This document shows, piece by piece, positions 55,483 to 64,000 of a stretch of 64,000 nucleotides of DNA (positions within the stretch are counted from its first letter, which is position 1; every line of letters starts with the position of its first letter). The DNA is taken from NCBI RefSeq assembly GCF_900114625.1, contig NZ_FOZL01000001.1, forward strand, positions 1,302,001-1,366,000, written 5' to 3'. The DNA comes from Granulicella pectinivorans (GTDB lineage Bacteria > Acidobacteriota > Terriglobia > Terriglobales > Acidobacteriaceae). Below the pieces are notes generated by a model, which worked only from the letters and a program-made list of their open reading frames with translations, made no database searches and was not told the origin of the DNA. Both the position numbers and the translations under genes were made by a program.

Positions 55483-57138
55483 CTACTTCACCACCGGCGG
55501 CGGATAGTAAGGCAGCTTCTGCTGCTCTTCCGTCGCCCTCTTCACCCCGATGTCCCCAAACAGCAGCGATGGCGTAATCGTCGTCTGCGGCACCGCACCC
55601 AGCGTCTGCGCAACAAACGGATCGTCCCCCGCCGCAACAATATCCGACCGCAAGCTCCGATTATCCAGCTCGTCGAAGACCGCCCCACGCACCAGCTCCT
55701 TCGAGCCATCCTTGGCATGCACCAGGTACAGCAGACGCGGAGCCAGCTCTCCGGCCAGCGTCTCCACCTCGTACACATCGCGCCCCTGCTCTCGCGCCAT
55801 CGCCAGCAGACGCGCATGCATCTCGGCTGCGGGCACTGCCTGGGTCGGCTTGAACGTAATCACCGCGGAACGCGCATGCGCCGCCTGTCCCGGAGCCGCG
55901 CGCCCATGCCCATTCGAGCTCGCGAAATCCCGTACCGGCGTCCGCCCAATCAGGTAGTTCGTCAGCTTCCCATGGATCACCACATCCACCGCCTCAGCCG
56001 GCACGCCCTCGTCGTCCGTCGTATACGACCCCAGCAGCGTCTGTCCGGCGAACGTCTTCTCCGTCGGATCGTCCGTCACGGAAAGAATCTCCGGCAGTAC
56101 CCGCGACCTGTAGCTCGACGTATACGCCCCCTGCGTCCGAGCCGTCGTCCCCAGCTCCGGCCGGTCGGCCTCAATATTCGGCACAAACAGCCTGTTCATC
56201 ACATCCGCCGAGGCATCGCCCGAGAACAGCACAGGCCCGTGATAATCCTCCGACGAAACCACCGGAGCGTTCCTCAACTCCTCCAGACTCTTCAAATCGT
56301 CCAGAACCCGCTTCTTGAAGGCCGCCGCAGACTCCAATTCGCTCGCCTTGGCCGCCGTCGATCCGTTGTCCCGTGAAAGCCGCATCCCATCCGGAGCCTG
56401 CGTCCCCACCGAGATCGCGTCCGTATACCCCGCGTACCCATGACGCAGCACCGTCCCCTCCGTATTCACCAGGAACCGGTTCACCGCAATCCCGCGCACG
56501 TTCGCGGTCGAGTAGTCGATATGCGCCGCACCCGGCTGCTCCAGAAACAGCCCGCTCGCCTCAATCAGCCGCTTCTTCCACTCCGCCCTGTCGATCTCCA
56601 GCGGTACCAGTGGCTCGATCGCCGTTACCGCCTTGGCCGGCGCAAAGTCCTGCTCGGTCCTCTGCTGCTCAAACCGCTTCAGCGTAGCCTGCTTGGTGGA
56701 GTAGGCCCGCAAGGCGTTCTTATAGGCCTCATCCGTAGCCGTCCACAGCGCATACCGCAGCGCTGCCGGATCGTTATCCTGGGGCGCAAGCTGCAGACTT
56801 CCATCGCCACGGCTCGAGCTCGAATCCGAGTCGTACGACCCAATCCGCACCGTCACCCGCACCACCCTCTGGTGCTGCTCCTCTTCCCGCGTCAGCGCGC
56901 CATAGTTGGCAATCGCCTCGTACGTCCGAATGTCGTCGAGTCGATACTCGATAAAGAAAGGCCTCTGCATCCCCGGCAGCACCAGACCGGCCTGCTCGCG
57001 TTCCAGCTCAGCCTTCATGGCCTGCAGCATCGGATCGTTCACCGCCGTTGCAGCGGCCCTCGGGGCAGGGACGTGAGCGGCAAAAGCGCCAAGGTTGAGC
57101 GCGAGGGTAAAGGCGACAGCAAGTTTGACCATGGGCAT
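55483..57138 (-). CDS. Exported TldD/PmbA-family paralog lacking the metal motif
   Basis: A 551-residue protein with a signal peptide (LAVAFTLALNLGAFAAHVPA). It follows the TldD/PmbA fold: an N-terminal sheet (FIEYRLDDIRTYEAIANYGALT), a middle helical part, and C-terminal strands with TDDEGVPAEAVDVVIHGKLTNYLIGR and SSNGHGRA. At the place where the second exported paralog (61610-63325) has HEVLGH, this one has SADVMNRLF, so no HExxxH metal site remains, as in TldE/PmbA. It may pair with the paralog as TldE does with TldD. It is convergent with dacB; ATG 57132 is an alternative start. Confidence 0.82.
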   Translation of the reverse strand: MPMVKLAVAFTLALNLGAFAAHVPAPRAAATAVNDPMLQAMKAELEREQAGLVLPGMQRPFFIEYRLDDIRTYEAIANYGALTREEEQHQRVVRVTVRIGSYDSDSSSSRGDGSLQLAPQDNDPAALRYALWTATDEAYKNALRAYSTKQATLKRFEQQRTEQDFAPAKAVTAIEPLVPLEIDRAEWKKRLIEASGLFLEQPGAAHIDYSTANVRGIAVNRFLVNTEGTVLRHGYAGYTDAISVGTQAPDGMRLSRDNGSTAAKASELESAAAFKKRVLDDLKSLEELRNAPVVSSEDYHGPVLFSGDASADVMNRLFVPNIEADRPELGTTARTQGAYTSSYRSRVLPEILSVTDDPTEKTFAGQTLLGSYTTDDEGVPAEAVDVVIHGKLTNYLIGRTPVRDFASSNGHGRAAPGQAAHARSAVITFKPTQAVPAAEMHARLLAMAREQGRDVYEVETLAGELAPRLLYLVHAKDGSKELVRGAVFDELDNRSLRSDIVAAGDDPFVAQTLGAVPQTTITPSLLFGDIGVKRATEEQQKLPYYPPPVVK

Positions 57139-57409
57139 CCGGGAGTGTGTCTCGTGAACCGTTTGGATGAATCATAGTCGAATGTGTCTTCCACAGGCGC
57201 GCCCCTTCGATTCACCGCATTTTCACCCGCCCTCAACATCCCGCGCGAATCCCCTCCTCTAGTCTCGACACCAATCCCGCCAGGAATCGAGGCGCGACCC
57301 AATCCCGGGCCGCCCACTCGACCGCTCGCGCACTCCCCTTCAGGGCTCACCCCTCTGAAATGTGCGCGATTCCAGATTCCGCGAGGACCGTACCGTATTA
57401 GGAGGAACA

Positions 57410-59818
57410 TTGAAGAAGACGCTCCTTGTCGCGGCCACTTTGGCTGCCACTCTGCTTGGCGCAACCCGCGCGAAAGCCCAGCAAGACCCTGCTCCTCAAC
57501 CCCCGGCCCCCACCCCGGCCCGCGCTACCTCCACCGAGCAGGTCACCGTCACCGCGCAGGGTGAAACCCGCGACGTCCAGTCCATCGACCAGAAGATCCT
57601 CCTCGAGCAGACCCCCGGCACCTCGCCCATCGCCGTCCTCAACCGGCTCCCCTCCGTCTCCATCACCTCCGCCGACCCCTACGGCGCGTACGAGTGGGCC
57701 GTCCGCATCTCCATCCGCGGCTTCAACCAGAACCAGCTTGGCTTCACCCTCGACGACGTACCGCTCGGCGACATGTCCTACGGCAACCTCAACGGCCTGC
57801 ACATCAGCCGCGCCCTCATCGACGAGAACCTCGGCCACGCCGCCCTCTCGCAGGGCACCGGCTCCCTCGACACCGCCTCCACCTCCAACCTCGGCGGCGC
57901 CGTCCAGTTCTACTCCACCGACCCCTCCGACAAGCGCGGCTTCCAGGCCACCCAGTCCTTCGGCAGCTTCAACGGCTCCCGCACCTTCGCCCGCTACGAC
58001 ACCGGCCTCCTCAAAACCCACACCCGCCTCTTTGTCGACGGCGTCTACCAGACCTCCAACAAGTGGCGCGGCGACGGACCCATCCGCCAGAGCTACTTCC
58101 AGTTCAACACCAAGCTCCAGCAGTTCGTCGGCTCCAAGGGCGTCCTCACCGTCTACGCCGACTACTCCAACCGTCAGGAAGTCGACTACCAGGACGAGAA
58201 CAAGGTCTGGGTCAACACCCTCGGCTACAAGACAGACAACTTCGGCGACTGGAAGACAGCCCTCCAGGCCGCCAACGCCTATAACGCCCAGGGCGGCGGC
58301 GGTAAGGTCTTCGCCGGTATCTCCACAGCCTTCCCAGGCAGCATCCCGCTCCTTCAGCCCGGCGGCTTCGGTGACCTCTCCAACGACCCCGAAGACGTCG
58401 GCTACTACGCCGCCGGCGGCCTCCGCAAGGACTTCCTCGGCTACGTCAACTACAAGACCGCCCTCACCGACCACCTCACCTCGAAGACCACCGTCTACGG
58501 CCACCACAACAACGGCGCCGGCCTCTGGTACACCCCCTACGTCGCCACCTACGACGTAAGCGGCACCGCCGTCTCCCCCATCTCCGAACGCACCTCCGAG
58601 TACCGTATCGCGCGCGGCGGCGTCATCAGCACCCTCTCCTACGAGACCCCGCGCAACACCCTCGAAGGCGGTGTCTGGTTCGAAAAGGAAAGCTTCGACC
58701 TCGCCCGCCGTTACTACGCCACCACCCTCGACGGCCCCGGCCGCTCCATCTACGACACCCCCGTCTTCCCCTTCTGGACCCAGTGGGCCTATAACTTCCC
58801 CACCAACCTCTTCCAGATCCACCTCCAGGATCAGTTCAAGCTCACCTCCGCCATCACCCTCGCCGCCGGCTTCAAGACCAGCGAGACCTACACCACCGGA
58901 ACCCTCGTCGGCTACAACGTAGGCATCAACCTCGCCCCCACCGACTCCACCGCCAACTACGCGCAGGGCAAGCTCACCTCCGGCAAGCCCTTCCTCCCGC
59001 AGGTCGGAGTCAACGTCAAGCTCAACGCTGCCAACGAGGTCTTCGCCAGCGTCGCCGAAAACGTCCGCGCCTTCCAGGCCGGCGGCAAGGGCTTCGGCAC
59101 CTCGCCCTGGGGAACCACGCAGGCCGGCTTCAACGCCCTCACCAGCAACCTCAAGTCCGAATCCTCCTGGAGCGAAGAGGCCGGATACCGCCTCACCAAC
59201 AACCACGTCCAGGCCCAGGCCAGCTTCTTCCACGTCAACTTCTCCAACCGCCTCCTCGCCATCCAGCAGGGCCCCGGCATCGCCGGCAACGCGTCCATCC
59301 TCTCCAACGTAGGCGGCGTCACCACCAACGGCGTCGACGGAGCCATCACCACCCGCCTCACCTCCGACTGGAGCTTCTACAACGCCCTCACCTTCTCCAA
59401 GTCGACCTACGACTCCAACTACAACGCCAGCCCCACCTCGGTCATCCAGACCGGCGGCAAGATCGCCGTCGACTCCCCGCAGGTCCTCTACAAAACCGCC
59501 CTCACCTACTCCCACCGGGGCTTCGACGCCCACATGGGAGCCGACTACATGGGCAAGCGCTACTTCACCTACACCAACGACAACTCGGTCGGCGGCCGCA
59601 TGCTCGGCGAGTTCGGCACCAGCTACCACGTCGACGAGGTCGGCCCCTTCGACCAGCTCAAGCTCCAGCTCAACGTCTACAACATCGCCAGCACCAAGTA
59701 CTGGGGCACCATCGGCACAAACGGCTTCGTCGCCAGCGATCCCACCTCGGTCAACAACAACACCCTCCAGCCCGGCGCCCCCCGCGCCATCACCGGCACC
59801 TTCAGCGTCAAGTTCTAA
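57410..59818 (+). CDS. TonB-dependent outer-membrane receptor
   Basis: The start is taken at TTG 57410, with GGAGG at the ideal distance; the resulting signal peptide reads KKTLLVAATLAATLLGATRAKAQ. A GTG at 57362 would add 16 residues without a ribosome site. The 802-residue protein has a plug domain (about residues 45-170: LNRLPSVSITSADPYGAYEWAV, ISIRGFNQNQLGFTLDDVPLGD, GTGSLDTASTSNLGGAV) and a 22-strand barrel, ending in phenylalanine (FSVKF) as BAM substrates do. There is no CarboxypepD_reg domain. The ligand is unknown; no adjacent transporter or regulator hints at it. Confidence 0.92.
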   Translation: MKKTLLVAATLAATLLGATRAKAQQDPAPQPPAPTPARATSTEQVTVTAQGETRDVQSIDQKILLEQTPGTSPIAVLNRLPSVSITSADPYGAYEWAVRISIRGFNQNQLGFTLDDVPLGDMSYGNLNGLHISRALIDENLGHAALSQGTGSLDTASTSNLGGAVQFYSTDPSDKRGFQATQSFGSFNGSRTFARYDTGLLKTHTRLFVDGVYQTSNKWRGDGPIRQSYFQFNTKLQQFVGSKGVLTVYADYSNRQEVDYQDENKVWVNTLGYKTDNFGDWKTALQAANAYNAQGGGGKVFAGISTAFPGSIPLLQPGGFGDLSNDPEDVGYYAAGGLRKDFLGYVNYKTALTDHLTSKTTVYGHHNNGAGLWYTPYVATYDVSGTAVSPISERTSEYRIARGGVISTLSYETPRNTLEGGVWFEKESFDLARRYYATTLDGPGRSIYDTPVFPFWTQWAYNFPTNLFQIHLQDQFKLTSAITLAAGFKTSETYTTGTLVGYNVGINLAPTDSTANYAQGKLTSGKPFLPQVGVNVKLNAANEVFASVAENVRAFQAGGKGFGTSPWGTTQAGFNALTSNLKSESSWSEEAGYRLTNNHVQAQASFFHVNFSNRLLAIQQGPGIAGNASILSNVGGVTTNGVDGAITTRLTSDWSFYNALTFSKSTYDSNYNASPTSVIQTGGKIAVDSPQVLYKTALTYSHRGFDAHMGADYMGKRYFTYTNDNSVGGRMLGEFGTSYHVDEVGPFDQLKLQLNVYNIASTKYWGTIGTNGFVASDPTSVNNNTLQPGAPRAITGTFSVKF

Positions 59819-59830
59819 CCTTTACGCAGC

Positions 59831-59874
59831 AACAGCGAAGGGGGCGCGGATCACACCGCGCCCCCTTCGCTGTT
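59831..59874. terminator. Long perfect hairpin between the receptor and tetR
   Basis: A 19-base perfect inverted repeat (aacagcgaagggggcgcgg and its complement, loop atcaca), extendable by one further pair, lies 12 bases after the receptor stop. There is no T tract after the plus-strand stem, so it might be a terminator, an RNA processing site or a repeat-like palindrome. Confidence 0.7.
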
Positions 59875-59887
59875 GTACCCTCTCACC

Positions 59888-60454
59888 ATGGCCCGCGCAC
59901 GGAGTCCCGAAAAACGAACGGCCATCCTCGAAGCGGCCATCGCGGAGATCGCCGACGTAGGCCTGTCCGCGACCACCGCCCGCATCGCCGAACGCGCCGG
60001 CATCGCCACCGGAACCCTCTTCACCTACTTCCCCAACAAGGAAGATCTCCTCAACGTGCTCTACCTGGAGCTCAAGGAAGAAGCCCTCACCCGTATCAAC
60101 CAGGCCTACCCGCAAACCGCCAGCCTCGAAGCGCGCGCTCGCCACGTCTGGAGAGCCTATCTCTCCTGGTGGATCGAATCCCCCAGCCGCCGCATGGTTT
60201 CGGTGTACCTGAACCTCTCGAACCTCATCACGCCAAAGACCAGGAAACGCACCATCCAGTCCCGCACCGTGATCGAGAAGATGCTCAGCGACCTCGAAGC
60301 CCGTAACGGCCTCAAGGAGATGCCCGCGGGCTACGCGGCATCTCTCATGTCCGCCATGCAGGAGGCCACGATGGACTTCATCGCCAAAGACCCCAGGCAC
60401 CGCGAAGCCCTCATCGAAAACGGCTTCCAGATCTTCTGGCGCGCCGTCCGCTAA
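59888..60454 (+). CDS. TetR-family transcription repressor
   Basis: A 188-residue regulator, start ATG 59888; TTG 59873 is in frame but lies in the preceding hairpin. The N-terminal helix-turn-helix is clear: KRTAILEAAIAEIADVGLSATTARIAERAGIATGTLFTYFPNKEDLL. The C-terminal ligand-binding domain is of standard length. It lies upstream of an SDR gene in the same direction, about 160 bases away, with a possible operator between them, so it probably represses the SDR and perhaps itself. Confidence 0.9.
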   Translation: MARARSPEKRTAILEAAIAEIADVGLSATTARIAERAGIATGTLFTYFPNKEDLLNVLYLELKEEALTRINQAYPQTASLEARARHVWRAYLSWWIESPSRRMVSVYLNLSNLITPKTRKRTIQSRTVIEKMLSDLEARNGLKEMPAGYAASLMSAMQEATMDFIAKDPRHREALIENGFQIFWRAVR

Positions 60455-60470
60455 ACCCCATCCTCTTTGG

Positions 60471-60540
60471 TTGTCATCCCCGAAAGGGATCTGCGGTTGC
60501 CTTTGCTCTTGGGAGTAGAGAGGGGCTTTAGCCCCGGCCT
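60471..60540 (+). repeat. Interspersed repeat, family B copy 2
   Basis: ttgtcatccccgaaagggat followed by ctgcggttgc, a tttgctcttg block and a second palindrome aggggctttagcccc. It resembles 30757-30800 and 63411-63444. It lies between the tetR stop and the candidate operator of the SDR gene. Confidence 0.65.
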
Positions 60541-60567
60541 CGCTCTCACTTCACAATGCCTGAAATA

Positions 60568-60589
60568 AATGAGCAACCAGTCAGTCATT
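60568..60589 (+). promoter_or_regulatory. Probable TetR operator before the SDR gene
   Basis: A 22-base imperfect palindrome with outer arms aatga / tcatt around a core containing accagtcagtc, 28 bases before the SDR start. Such 'ACCAGTCAGT'-type half sites are common targets of TetR-family repressors, and the adjacent gene encodes one. Binding is inferred. Confidence 0.55.
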
Positions 60590-60617
60590 CTGCAATCCTA
60601 TACACAGGAGAACCAAA

Positions 60618-61481
60618 ATGCCCAAGATCTGGCTCATCACAGGAAGTGGAAACGGCCTAGGACGCGACATCGCCGAAGCCGCCCTCGCCGCAGGCCACAG
60701 CGTCGTCGCCGCCGCCCGTCGCCCCGAACAACTCGCCCCGCTCGTAGAACAATACGGCAACCGCATCACCCCCATAACCCTCGAGGTCCGCGAAGAGTCC
60801 GCCGCGATCGCCGCCGTCCAAACCGCCGTAGACACCTACGGACGCCTCGACGTCCTCGTCAACAACGCTGGCTACGGCCACTTCGCCCCCTTCGAGCAGA
60901 CAAGCCCCGAAGACTTCAAGGCCGTCGTCGACACCTGCTTCTACGGCGTCGTCTACACCACGCGCGCCGCCATTCCCATCATGCGCGCGCAGCGCGGCGG
61001 CCACATCTTCCAGGTCTCCTCCATCGGTGGGCGCATCGCCTATCCCGCCAACTCGCCTTACCATGCCGCCAAGTGGGCCGTAGGCGGATTCAGCGACTCG
61101 GTCGGCCTCGAAGTCGCTCCCTTCGGCGTCAAGATCTGCACGCTCGAACCCGGCGGCATCCGCACCAACTGGGCCCAGCGCGCCGGTGAAAATACCCCAG
61201 ACCTCCTGCCCGACTACGAGCCCACCGTAGGCCCCATGATGAAGCTCCTCAACGCCGTCCGGGGCCACTCCGAGGGCGACCCCAAACGCATCGCCCAGGT
61301 CATCCTCAAGCTCGCCCATAGCGATGACGTCCCCAAGCGCCTCATCCTCGGTGTGGACGCCGTAACCCGCGTCCGCGACGTCGAAGAAGCCCGAGCCTCC
61401 GAAGCCGCGAAGTGGAGCGAAGTCACCCACTCCACCGTCTTCCCCGACGCCATCCCCATCGCCGACCTACTCAAGAACTAG
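60618..61481 (+). CDS. Short-chain dehydrogenase/reductase under TetR control
   Basis: A 287-residue SDR with AGGAGAACC before the ATG. ITGSGNGLGRDIAEAAL is the cofactor loop, AARRPEQL at the end of strand two suggests NADP(H), NNAGYGHF the NNAG motif, and a catalytic serine in QVSSIGG with YHAAK as YxxxK. The C-terminal part matches the SDR group annotated as SDR family oxidoreductase or 17-beta-hydroxysteroid-like. Substrate unknown, probably a toxic or aromatic carbonyl compound sensed by the upstream TetR regulator. Confidence 0.88.
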   Translation: MPKIWLITGSGNGLGRDIAEAALAAGHSVVAAARRPEQLAPLVEQYGNRITPITLEVREESAAIAAVQTAVDTYGRLDVLVNNAGYGHFAPFEQTSPEDFKAVVDTCFYGVVYTTRAAIPIMRAQRGGHIFQVSSIGGRIAYPANSPYHAAKWAVGGFSDSVGLEVAPFGVKICTLEPGGIRTNWAQRAGENTPDLLPDYEPTVGPMMKLLNAVRGHSEGDPKRIAQVILKLAHSDDVPKRLILGVDAVTRVRDVEEARASEAAKWSEVTHSTVFPDAIPIADLLKN

Positions 61482-61490
61482 CCGCAAACA

Positions 61491-61523
61491 GGGTGCCCCA
61501 CATCTCGCTTCTGAGATGTGGGG
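61491..61523 (+). repeat. Palindromic interspersed repeat, family A copy 2
   Basis: The same 33-base unit as at 30641-30673 (gggtg, then ccccacatctc / gagatgtgggg) with a single base change in the loop. It begins 10 bases after the SDR stop. Here it is followed by CATCG rather than a T tract, so a terminator role is less clear than at the first copy. Confidence 0.85.
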
Positions 61524-61542
61524 CATCGAGCCTCTGAATCCT

Positions 61543-61610
61543 CTTCTCGACGAACGGTCTTGCCGCAGGCCCCGGGAGAGCCACGCGCAGTAAAAAGGCA
61601 TGGGAACGCC
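61543..61610 (+). repeat. Candidate interspersed repeat, family C copy 2
   Basis: cttctcgacgaacgg, an extra stretch of about 16 bases, then gggagagcc, cgcg and an aaaaaggcatg...aacgcc block, resembling 25409-25462. It overlaps the end of the TldD-like gene by one base. Aligned by eye only. Confidence 0.4.
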
Positions 61611-63325
61611 TACTTGCCGTCCGAAGGAGGTGGCAAGATCGGAGGCCGTGCGATCCCCTGCGACTGCCTCTGCGTCTCGATCTCCGAAACCAGCATCGCC
61701 GGAGCCACCGCGCTCACCGGAATCGATCCCGACTCCGCCCCGCAGATACCATTGAAGATATCCGGCTTGTCGTTCGTCGCCAGAATCCGGTTCAGCGCCG
61801 CCTGCGGAGTTCCCACAATCGACACGCCCCGCACCAGCTCATCCGGCCTTCCATCCACATACACCCGATACACCACCAGCGGAATCACCTGGAACGCCTG
61901 CGGCGACCGCCGCGTCGTCACCGCGAACCCCGAGCTGATGTCTTCAAAGTAAAGCCCGTAAGCCTTACCCTGCTTCTTCGCCTCTTCAATCAACTGCGCC
62001 CGCAGCGCCTTGTCACTCTCCGTCTTCGTGCTCGTGACGATCAGGTTCCCCTGCCGCCCCGTAGGCATCCTGCCCGTCTCCGCGCGTCCATGCCCGTTCG
62101 AATGCGAGAAGCTCGCAATCGGCAAACGCGACATCAGAAACGTCTTCAGAACGCCGTCCTGGATCAGGTCCACCCGTCGTGCTGGCTGCCCTTCATCGTC
62201 ATACACATAGTGCCCCGAAAGCGGATGCCCCTCAAACGTAGCGAGCGTAGGATCGTCCGCGACCGACAGGAACGTAGGCAGAATCGGCTTATTCAGAAGC
62301 CGCGTAAACGTCTGCCCTTCCTCATCGCCGCGCTGCCTCTGCCCCTCCAGCCGATGTCCCAGCACCTCATGGAAGAACACCGCAGACGCCCTCCCCGAAA
62401 GAATGGCGGGCCCGTTATAGGGCTCCGTAATCGGAGCATTCCGCAGTGCAACAAGATTCTGAGCCATGGCCAACGTCTTCTCGATCAGAACCTTCTGCTC
62501 CGGCAGATGCCCGGCCTCATCGGATTCAAACGTCTCCACGCGGAACAGGTCCATCCCATCCGCCGCCCGCGTCCTGGCCACAATCACCAGCCGGGCCACA
62601 TGCGATGGCGTAGAAACCTTAGCGCCTTCGGAAGAAACAAAATAATCCGTCTCCGTCGAAGCCTGCAGGTTCACATTGTTGAAGAACACATCCGGAAACT
62701 TCTTGAACAGCCCCGAAAGCTCCCGCAGCCGCCCCTCCCACACCGCCTTGTCCACCGTCAGAGCCGGCGAAGCAGGCAGCATATCCGTCTTCGGCTGCTC
62801 GGTCGAAAAGTCCGCCGAAACGTCCTCTTCCTTCGCCCGAACCTGCTGCTCCGTCTTCACCTTCAAAAAGCTGTCCAGTGCTCGCCCGTACCCCCGGTTC
62901 GTCGCATACCAGAGCGACCGCGACAGCGCCGCCGGATCGTCCGTCAGCGGCAGCGGAATCGTCGACAACGCCGAGTTCCGATGGTCACCATGCGTATTGT
63001 CGAGAGCCGGCTCCCCCAGCCTCACCTGCACGTCGGCCGTCCGCGTATGCGATTGGTTCGAGCTCGTCAAAGCCCCAAACTGCGCCGACATCGTCAGGCT
63101 GCTCGCATCCGCCACCGCATACGACAAAAAGTAAGGCTTGGGCGACTTGGCCTTCGCCGCCGGATCGTTCCCCAGCGTGTTCATGGCGCGCGTCAGCTCC
63201 GTCTCCAGCGCCGTCATCAGCTTCGAGTCTGGAGCCGTCTTCGGCACGTCGGCAGGGCCAGCCGCACGAGCGGCAGGCAGAAGGGCAAGGGCGAGGAGCA
63301 GGGAAACGGGGTGGTACTTGGGCAT
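61610..63325 (-). CDS. Exported TldD-family metalloprotease homologue
   Basis: A 571-residue protein starting at ATG 63325, AGGAT upstream. A signal peptide (MPKYHPVSLLLALALLPAARAA) precedes the fold, which is unusual because TldD/TldE are cytosolic. H319-E320 and H324 in VFFHEVLGHRLEG form the HExxxH zinc site of TldD, and GICGAESGSIPVS near the C-terminus supplies the usual C-terminal motif with the third metal-ligand cysteine. SVADDPTLATFEGH and DEGQPARRVDLI are further family signatures. The second exported paralog 55483-57138 lacks the metal site, so the two may form a TldD-TldE-like heterodimer outside the cytoplasm. Confidence 0.9.
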   Translation of the reverse strand: MPKYHPVSLLLALALLPAARAAGPADVPKTAPDSKLMTALETELTRAMNTLGNDPAAKAKSPKPYFLSYAVADASSLTMSAQFGALTSSNQSHTRTADVQVRLGEPALDNTHGDHRNSALSTIPLPLTDDPAALSRSLWYATNRGYGRALDSFLKVKTEQQVRAKEEDVSADFSTEQPKTDMLPASPALTVDKAVWEGRLRELSGLFKKFPDVFFNNVNLQASTETDYFVSSEGAKVSTPSHVARLVIVARTRAADGMDLFRVETFESDEAGHLPEQKVLIEKTLAMAQNLVALRNAPITEPYNGPAILSGRASAVFFHEVLGHRLEGQRQRGDEEGQTFTRLLNKPILPTFLSVADDPTLATFEGHPLSGHYVYDDEGQPARRVDLIQDGVLKTFLMSRLPIASFSHSNGHGRAETGRMPTGRQGNLIVTSTKTESDKALRAQLIEEAKKQGKAYGLYFEDISSGFAVTTRRSPQAFQVIPLVVYRVYVDGRPDELVRGVSIVGTPQAALNRILATNDKPDIFNGICGAESGSIPVSAVAPAMLVSEIETQRQSQGIARPPILPPPSDGK

Positions 63326-63410
63326 GAAGAATCCTGAAGGCGGCGCTGATGGGGAGTGTATCGGATTTCCGCCCCCACCGGTTAGACGGACACGCGCTGG
63401 CCTTTGGGGC

Positions 63411-63444
63411 TTCATCCCTGCAGGGGATCTGCGGTTGCTTTTGA
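63411..63444 (+). repeat. Interspersed repeat, family B copy 3
   Basis: ttcatccctgcaggggatct and gcggttgcttttg match the first half of the copies at 30757 and 60471. It overlaps the last codons of the ankyrin protein, whose C-terminal ATADPLQG and stop codon are encoded by the repeat, so the repeat insertion may have set this stop. Confidence 0.6.
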
Positions 63445-64000
63445 CATCGCCTCATCCACCTCCCGCAAAGACTCCGCGACCTCCACCCTCCCCTCGTGCC
63501 GCGCCCAATCCTCCGGAGTCCCACCCCAAAGCACATCCTTCCAATCCGTCTGCCCCCCTCGCTCCACCAGCAGTCTCACCAGCTCCAAATACCCAAACCC
63601 CGCCGTCTGGTGCAGGGGCGTGCCATGCGAGTGCCCTCCCACGGGGTTATACCGGTTCGGATACTCCCAGGCATCCAGCAACATCCGCACCATCTCTACC
63701 CCCCCATACTGCGAGGCGACCGCGAAAGCCAGGTGCCGCTCCTCACCCGTCGCTACCGGCAACAACCGCACAAACTCCGAAAACCGGTGCAAAGCCGCCG
63801 CCAATGCCAGATCCACCCGAACCCCCCGCCGGATCAAAGCCTCCAACGCCCTTCGTTCCTCGTGGACAGCCGCCGCCCGTGCCGTGGCCCCGGCATCCGC
63901 CCCCGCCTCACACAGCACGTCCATCAAATTCACCAGGACGTCAGACGCACCCGCCACACTCGCAGATCGAAGCAGCCGATGCATGCCGCGCTCTCTCTTT
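63412..64000 (-). CDS. Ankyrin-repeat protein, 5' end probably outside the window
   Basis: At least 190 residues, with three or four ankyrin-type repeats (GTPLHQTAGFGYLELVRLLVERGGQTD is the clearest, with the TPLH and LLxxGA-like pattern) and a short helical C-terminus. An ATG at 63984 could start it, but the frame stays open to the window end without a ribosome site, so the N-terminus may lie beyond it. Such proteins mediate protein-protein contacts; partner unknown. The 3' end is made by a family B repeat. Confidence 0.7.
   Translation of the reverse strand, partial: KRERGMHRLLRSASVAGASDVLVNLMDVLCEAGADAGATARAAAVHEERRALEALIRRGVRVDLALAAALHRFSEFVRLLPVATGEERHLAFAVASQYGGVEMVRMLLDAWEYPNRYNPVGGHSHGTPLHQTAGFGYLELVRLLVERGGQTDWKDVLWGGTPEDWARHEGRVEVAESLREVDEAMSKATADPLQG

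Noticed and set aside
57398..59629. Long minus-strand frame opposite the TonB-dependent receptor
   Set aside because: The receptor's signal peptide, plug motifs and terminal F are clear; the antisense frame is low-complexity GVGE-rich translation.

Overview
This window (about 62% GC by eye) reads as a chromosomal stretch of an Acidobacteriota soil bacterium, most likely the Terriglobus/Granulicella/Edaphobacter group. That is an inference from the secreted YXWGXW, DUF1080 and TonB-type proteins, the DUF177-rpmF-plsX order, the Sth transhydrogenase and the interspersed palindromic repeats. No tRNA, rRNA, IS element, prophage or CRISPR array was seen. Genes are dense, and several convergent neighbours overlap at their stop codons.

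Layout. 1-7.5 kb: an FAD amine-oxidase-like protein with a coupled membrane-anchored protein, a GH75-like secreted protein, a cytochrome b plus Tat-exported sulfite-oxidase-like pair, an SDR and a methyltransferase. 7.6-12.6 kb, minus strand: the DUF177-rpmF-plsX operon and a lone acnA. 12.8-17.7 kb: envelope proteins (glutamine-rich YXWGXW lipoprotein, glycine-zipper peptide, two unknown exported proteins) and a DUF1275 protein coupled to prmC. 18.5-30.6 kb: thiE, sth, a ROK protein, a TonB-C protein, mutM, an Xre/RES toxin-antitoxin pair, an RsbU-like phosphatase, purA, an ABM monooxygenase, NTF2-like, HIT and DUF1080 proteins, then a membrane-anchored LuxR-type regulator followed by a DUF4199 protein.

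30.6-32.2 kb is a distinctly less GC-rich islet of two coupled unknown genes, the first with a PD-(D/E)XK-like motif. It starts beside interspersed repeats and ends just before rpsA, and it is the best candidate here for an undescribed system. 32.5-37.7 kb: rpsA, a multi-pass membrane protein, a 57-residue exported peptide next to an AT-rich gap, infC starting at ATT, and a receiver protein with a histone-H1-like tail.

37.7-44.7 kb is a cyclic-di-GMP block: a PAS-PAS-GGDEF-EAL protein divergent from a single gene encoding BcsA (with PilZ) fused to BcsB. 44.7-53.8 kb: an OmpR/histidine-kinase pair, then an exported beta-propeller, TolC-like, adaptor and RND permease genes with overlapping ends, probably one efflux operon. 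53.8-64 kb: a PBP4-type DacB, a TonB-dependent receptor, a TetR/SDR pair with a probable operator, two exported TldD/PmbA-family paralogs (one with HExxxH, one without) and an ankyrin protein cut by the window end.
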